Of a stretch of 64,000 nt of DNA, positions 61,251-64,000 are shown piece by piece; the stretch's first letter is position 1, and every line of letters begins with the position of its first letter. The notes under the pieces were generated by a model, which saw nothing but the letters and a program-made list of their open reading frames with translations, searched no databases and was not told the DNA's origin. The position numbers were made by a program, and so were the translations under genes. Source of the stretch: Streptomyces sp. NBC_01476 (GTDB taxonomy: Bacteria > Actinomycetota > Actinomycetes > Streptomycetales > Streptomycetaceae); contig NZ_CP109446.1 in assembly GCF_036227265.1 (NCBI RefSeq), positions 5,276,001 through 5,340,000 on the forward strand, given 5' to 3'.

Positions 61251-62645
61251 TCAGTGGTGGCCGTGGTGCGGGGGCGGCGGGTTGAGCCCGGTGTCGATCG
61301 CGGTCATCAGCTCACCGTCGGAGGTGTCACCGTCCAGCGACCACGCCATCGCACCGCCGAGGTGCTGCTTCTTGATGTACGCCGTCTTCTGGGTGACCAC
61401 CTGCGGGTCGTCGTAGGTCCAGAAGTTGGTGCCGTCGTAGAGCCAGGCGAAGCCGTCCTTGGTGTCCCGGTGCACGGCGTAAGTGCCGGACTGGGCAAGG
61501 GCTTTCAGCGCGTGGTAGTCCTCGTTGCCGGCCTGCCAGGTGGCCGGCGCCGGGCCGGTGGAGGGCTGGAAGAGGCCGGCCGTGCCGCCGTCGGGGACGC
61601 CGGTCCAGCCCTGGCCGTAGAACGGTATGCCGAGGACGAGCCGGCGGGCCGGGGCGCCGCGGTGCAGCCAGTCGCCGACCGCCTGGGTGTCGCTGAAGTC
61701 GTTGGGCACCGGGGTGTCGCGGGGTGCCTTCAGCGCGGACTGCTGGTTGGTGGTGGCCTCGTACGGGCCGTGGAAGTCGTAGCCCTGGACGGTGCCGAAG
61801 TCGAGGTACTTGAAGATCTTCTTGACCTCGAAGCCCGCGTCGATCTTCGCCGGGGCGGCGGGCAGGAACGCGCTGAGGTCGTAGTGCTTGTGCTTGCTGC
61901 GGCCGTACGCGTCCAGCTGCTTGCGGAACTCGGCCGCCAGCGCGGTGAAGTTCTTCTTGTCCTGGGGCCGGTAGACGGTGTCCACGTCACCGGAGGAGGC
62001 GGGCCACTCCCAGTCGATGTCGACGCCGTCGAAGAGGCCGGCCGCCGAGCCGGGGCCGCCCTTGCCGTCGAGCAGCGGCAGGTTGCCCTTGATGAAGATG
62101 TCCAGGCAGGAGGCGACAAGTGCGGTGCGGGAGGCGGGTGTCAGCGCCGCGTTGGAGAAGTTGGTGGACCAGCCCCAGCCGCCGATCGAGATCAGCACCT
62201 TCAACTTGGGGTTCTTCGCCTTGAGTTCACGCAGCTGGTTGAAGTTGCCTGCCAGCGGCTGCTCGGCGGTGTCGGCGGTGCCGTCCACCGAGGTGGCGGC
62301 GTCCACCGGGTGCTGGTAGTCGGCCCAGGCGTCACCCTCGCCCGCGACATTGGCCTCGAAGCACTTGCCGTCGGCGCCGATGTTGGCGAACGCGTAGTTG
62401 AGGTGGGTGAGTTTGGCCGCGGTGCCGGAGGTCTCGACGTTCTTCACCTGGTAGTTGCGGGCGTAGATGCCCCACTGGGTGAAGTAACCGACGTTCTTGT
62501 AGGCCGGGTTGGCGGGCGCGGGCGCGGAGTGCCCCCGGCCGTCGTGGGCTTGCGCGGAGCTGCCGCCGGTGAGGGCGGGAAGGACGGCGACCAGGGAGAG
62601 CGTGGCGGCCGTCGCGGCCATACGGCCGAGGATTCTTCGACGCAT
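61251..62645 (-). CDS. Secreted GH18 chitinase, single domain
   Basis: 464 aa from ATG 62645. Signal peptide (about 1-33; MRRRILGRMAATAATLSL, cleavage after AQA), GH18 barrel with YFTQWGIYARNY, SIGGWGWSTNF and the full catalytic line DGVDIDWEWP (D206, D209, D211, E213), then YDFHGPYEA and AMAWSLDGD. The C-terminus is PPPPHHGHH. It lacks the binding module of chitinase 1. No RBS lies before the ATG, and the -10 of the dre-containing promoter ends six bases before it, so a leaderless message is likely. An in-frame ATG eight codons later would lose the basic n-region of the signal. Confidence 0.95.
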   Translation of the reverse strand: MRRRILGRMAATAATLSLVAVLPALTGGSSAQAHDGRGHSAPAPANPAYKNVGYFTQWGIYARNYQVKNVETSGTAAKLTHLNYAFANIGADGKCFEANVAGEGDAWADYQHPVDAATSVDGTADTAEQPLAGNFNQLRELKAKNPKLKVLISIGGWGWSTNFSNAALTPASRTALVASCLDIFIKGNLPLLDGKGGPGSAAGLFDGVDIDWEWPASSGDVDTVYRPQDKKNFTALAAEFRKQLDAYGRSKHKHYDLSAFLPAAPAKIDAGFEVKKIFKYLDFGTVQGYDFHGPYEATTNQQSALKAPRDTPVPNDFSDTQAVGDWLHRGAPARRLVLGIPFYGQGWTGVPDGGTAGLFQPSTGPAPATWQAGNEDYHALKALAQSGTYAVHRDTKDGFAWLYDGTNFWTYDDPQVVTQKTAYIKKQHLGGAMAWSLDGDTSDGELMTAIDTGLNPPPPHHGHH

Positions 62646-62651
62646 GGCGCG

Positions 62652-62681
62652 AAAGTATTGGTCTGGACCAATAGCGGTCAA
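62652..62681 (-). promoter_or_regulatory. Chitinase 2 promoter with embedded DasR-type operator
   Basis: On the reverse strand, TTGACC (62681-62676) and TACTTT (62657-62652) are 18 bp apart. ATTGGTC-TG-GACCAAT (62657-62672), a perfect dyad, fills most of the spacer. Same layout and spacing as at chitinase 1. The -10 ends six bases before the start codon. Confidence 0.75.
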
Positions 62682-62849
62682 GCGGAACGGGGAAACCGGG
62701 GCGGAGTACGTAGGGCAATTGGTACCGCAGTGACCGGGAGTTGCGGAAGAGCACCCCGTCGCGTCGCGCGCACGGTGGGCGGGACGGGTGCGGTTCCGGA
62801 CACGTCCGGCCGGGGTTCCCGCGCCTGCGGCAGACCGTAAACTCCCCTG

Positions 62850-63782
62850 GTGGACATACCGCCGCCGCCTCCGCCCCCGCCGTCCCCCGACGGCACGCCG
62901 CCCTACGGCGCCAAGCCGGACGGCCCGCCCCCGCCGCCTCCGCCGCCCCCGTCCTACGAGACGAACGGGCCGTACGGGGGTCTGCCGCAGTACGGACAGC
63001 CGCAGGGCCCGTACGGACAGCAGGTGCCGCCGCAGCAGCCGTACGGCCAGACCGCCCCCGGCGGGCCGCCGCCGTACCCCGGCGGGCCGTACGGTGCTCC
63101 CGCCGGGTACGGCTATCCGCCGCAGCCCCAGGGCTGGTACGCCCCGCGGCCGACCAACGGGCTGGCCATCGCCTCGCTGGTGACGGCGCTGCTCTGCATC
63201 CCGCTGGTCGGCCTGATCCTCGGCATCTTCGGCCTGCGGCAGGTCAACCGCCGTGGTGACCGGGGCAAGGGGCTGGCCATCTCGGGCATCGTGATCGGCA
63301 GCGTCGGCACCCTGGTGACCGCGCTGGTGGTCGTGCTCGGCGTGATCGGCGCCCTGGACGAGGGCAATACCCATGTCGCGGACATCAACGCCGGGCAGTG
63401 CTTCAACACCGTGCACAGCTCGCTCTCCGACTACGGCGACGAGGGCACCCGCTCCACCACGGTCGATGTGGTGCCGTGCGACCAGAAGCACGACGCGGAG
63501 GCGTACCGGGTCTTCCCGCTCGACCCGGGCGACGACGGCGGCTACCCGGGGGTGGACGCCATCTCCCGCACCGCTTCCGACAGTTGTGCGCGTTACGCCG
63601 ACGACTACCTCGGTGACGCCACCTTGCCGGCCGGGATGGACATCTACTACTACATGCCGCCCGAGGACGGGTGGCGGCGGGGCGACCGCGATGTGACCTG
63701 CTTCTTCGGCAGCCGGTCGGGCAAGGTCACCGGCACGGTGAAGGACGCGGCGAACGGCGACGGCTCCGGCATCGGGGTCTGA
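62850..63782 (+). CDS. Pro-rich DUF4190 membrane protein with septum-formation-like domain
   Basis: 310 aa from GTG 62850. N-terminal 110 residues are Pro/Gly/Tyr-rich. Two membrane helices with NGLAIASLVTALLCIPLVGL and GIFGLRQVNRRGDRGKGLAI are DUF4190. The C-terminal extracytoplasmic domain (about 180-310) has four cysteines and HVADINAGQCF, VPCDQKHDAEAY as in actinobacterial septum-formation domains. Function is unknown; it is probably an envelope protein. A 16-bp hairpin follows. Confidence 0.85.
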   Translation: MDIPPPPPPPPSPDGTPPYGAKPDGPPPPPPPPPSYETNGPYGGLPQYGQPQGPYGQQVPPQQPYGQTAPGGPPPYPGGPYGAPAGYGYPPQPQGWYAPRPTNGLAIASLVTALLCIPLVGLILGIFGLRQVNRRGDRGKGLAISGIVIGSVGTLVTALVVVLGVIGALDEGNTHVADINAGQCFNTVHSSLSDYGDEGTRSTTVDVVPCDQKHDAEAYRVFPLDPGDDGGYPGVDAISRTASDSCARYADDYLGDATLPAGMDIYYYMPPEDGWRRGDRDVTCFFGSRSGKVTGTVKDAANGDGSGIGV

Positions 63783-63807
63783 GCGGACGGACGGTCCGCG
63801 AGGCGCG

Positions 63808-63842
63808 GAGGCGGCCGTACCCGGATCGGGTACGGCCGCCTC
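63808..63842 (+). terminator. Terminator after the DUF4190 gene
   Basis: GAGGCGGCCGTACCCG (63808-63823), GAT, CGGGTACGGCCGCCTC (63827-63842): perfect 16-bp stem. Confidence 0.8.
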
Positions 63843-63934
63843 CCGCCGCTCAGCGTGATGTTCAGGGGGTAGCTTGCGGACGAGTACCGACGGTTGCCAA
63901 GCTGTCGCGCACAGTCAACCCCTGGGAGGGGCAC

Positions 63935-64000
63935 GTGGCCTTCGGTGAGCAGCCCGCCTACCTTCGTGTTGCGGAGGACCTGCGGCGGAAGATCCTCGAC
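63935..64000 (+). CDS. GntR-family transcriptional regulator (5' end only)
   Basis: GTG 63935 with GGGAGGGG at 63924-63931, then 22 codons to the window edge: GEQPAYLRVAEDLRRKILD matches the first helix of GntR winged-helix domains. The rest is outside, so subfamily is unknown. Confidence 0.65.
   Translation, partial: MAFGEQPAYLRVAEDLRRKILD

Overview
The window is very GC-rich, with many GTG starts and four-base stop/start overlaps. It carries a WhiB-family protein, a SpoIIE/GAF/ATPase-type phosphatase, two secreted GH18 chitinases with DasR-type operators, and Tad pilus genes. This points to Streptomyces or a close relative. From about 19 to 49 kb the order (uppS, phoH, transglycosylase, AI-2E permease, SPFH protein, catalase, two fumarases, WhiB, glpX, xseB-xseA, ispH, ppgK, ychF) is what I remember as chromosomal core in streptomycetes; I could not check it by alignment.

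Layout. 1-3.4 kb: a PLP amino-acid deaminase (cut by the left edge) diverges from a PfkB kinase-IclR-RidA operon across an IclR-like operator. 3.6-5.3 kb: a secreted chitinase with CBM and Pro/Thr linker, and a dre in its promoter. 5.5-17.7 kb: a Tad/Flp pilus locus with CpaB, a TadZ ATPase fused to a TadE pilin domain, a second TadE, TadA, TadB, TadC, Flp, a TadG-like protein, a lipoprotein, an OmpA-domain protein and, after a terminator and three other genes, the prepilin peptidase. 17.9-30.9 kb: aldo/keto reductase, uppS, PIN-PhoH, a transglycosylase-like secreted protein, AI-2E permease, a PadR-controlled FtsX-type ABC exporter, an SPFH/ribbon-helix-helix pair and catalase. 31-43 kb: SpoIIE-type phosphatase, methyltransferase, DUF402, class II and class I fumarases, a DUF1707/LiaF-like protein, WhiB, GlpX, DUF4245 and a nitroreductase. 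43.6-48.9 kb: xseBA, ispH, ppgK, DUF6542, ychF.

48.9-51.9 kb is accessory. A 19-bp copy of the ychF 3' end reappears at 50616-50634, so two direct repeats bracket a 1.76-kb insert holding a type II toxin-antitoxin pair and a decayed beta-family gene. A likely displaced ychF terminator and two unrecognised genes follow. 52-64 kb: a 1294-residue secreted subtilase, Uma2, the DUF5997/orphan LysR-effector-domain pair, a TraB-like protein, a LysR-SDR divergent pair, a second dre-controlled chitinase, a DUF4190 membrane protein and the start of a GntR regulator.

Intergenic DNA holds a recurring palindromic family built on GCGCAGTTCC...GGAACTGCGC (five loci), a 32-bp tandem repeat upstream of catalase, and several clustered palindromes. 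I found no rRNA, tRNA, CRISPR array or intact insertion sequence.
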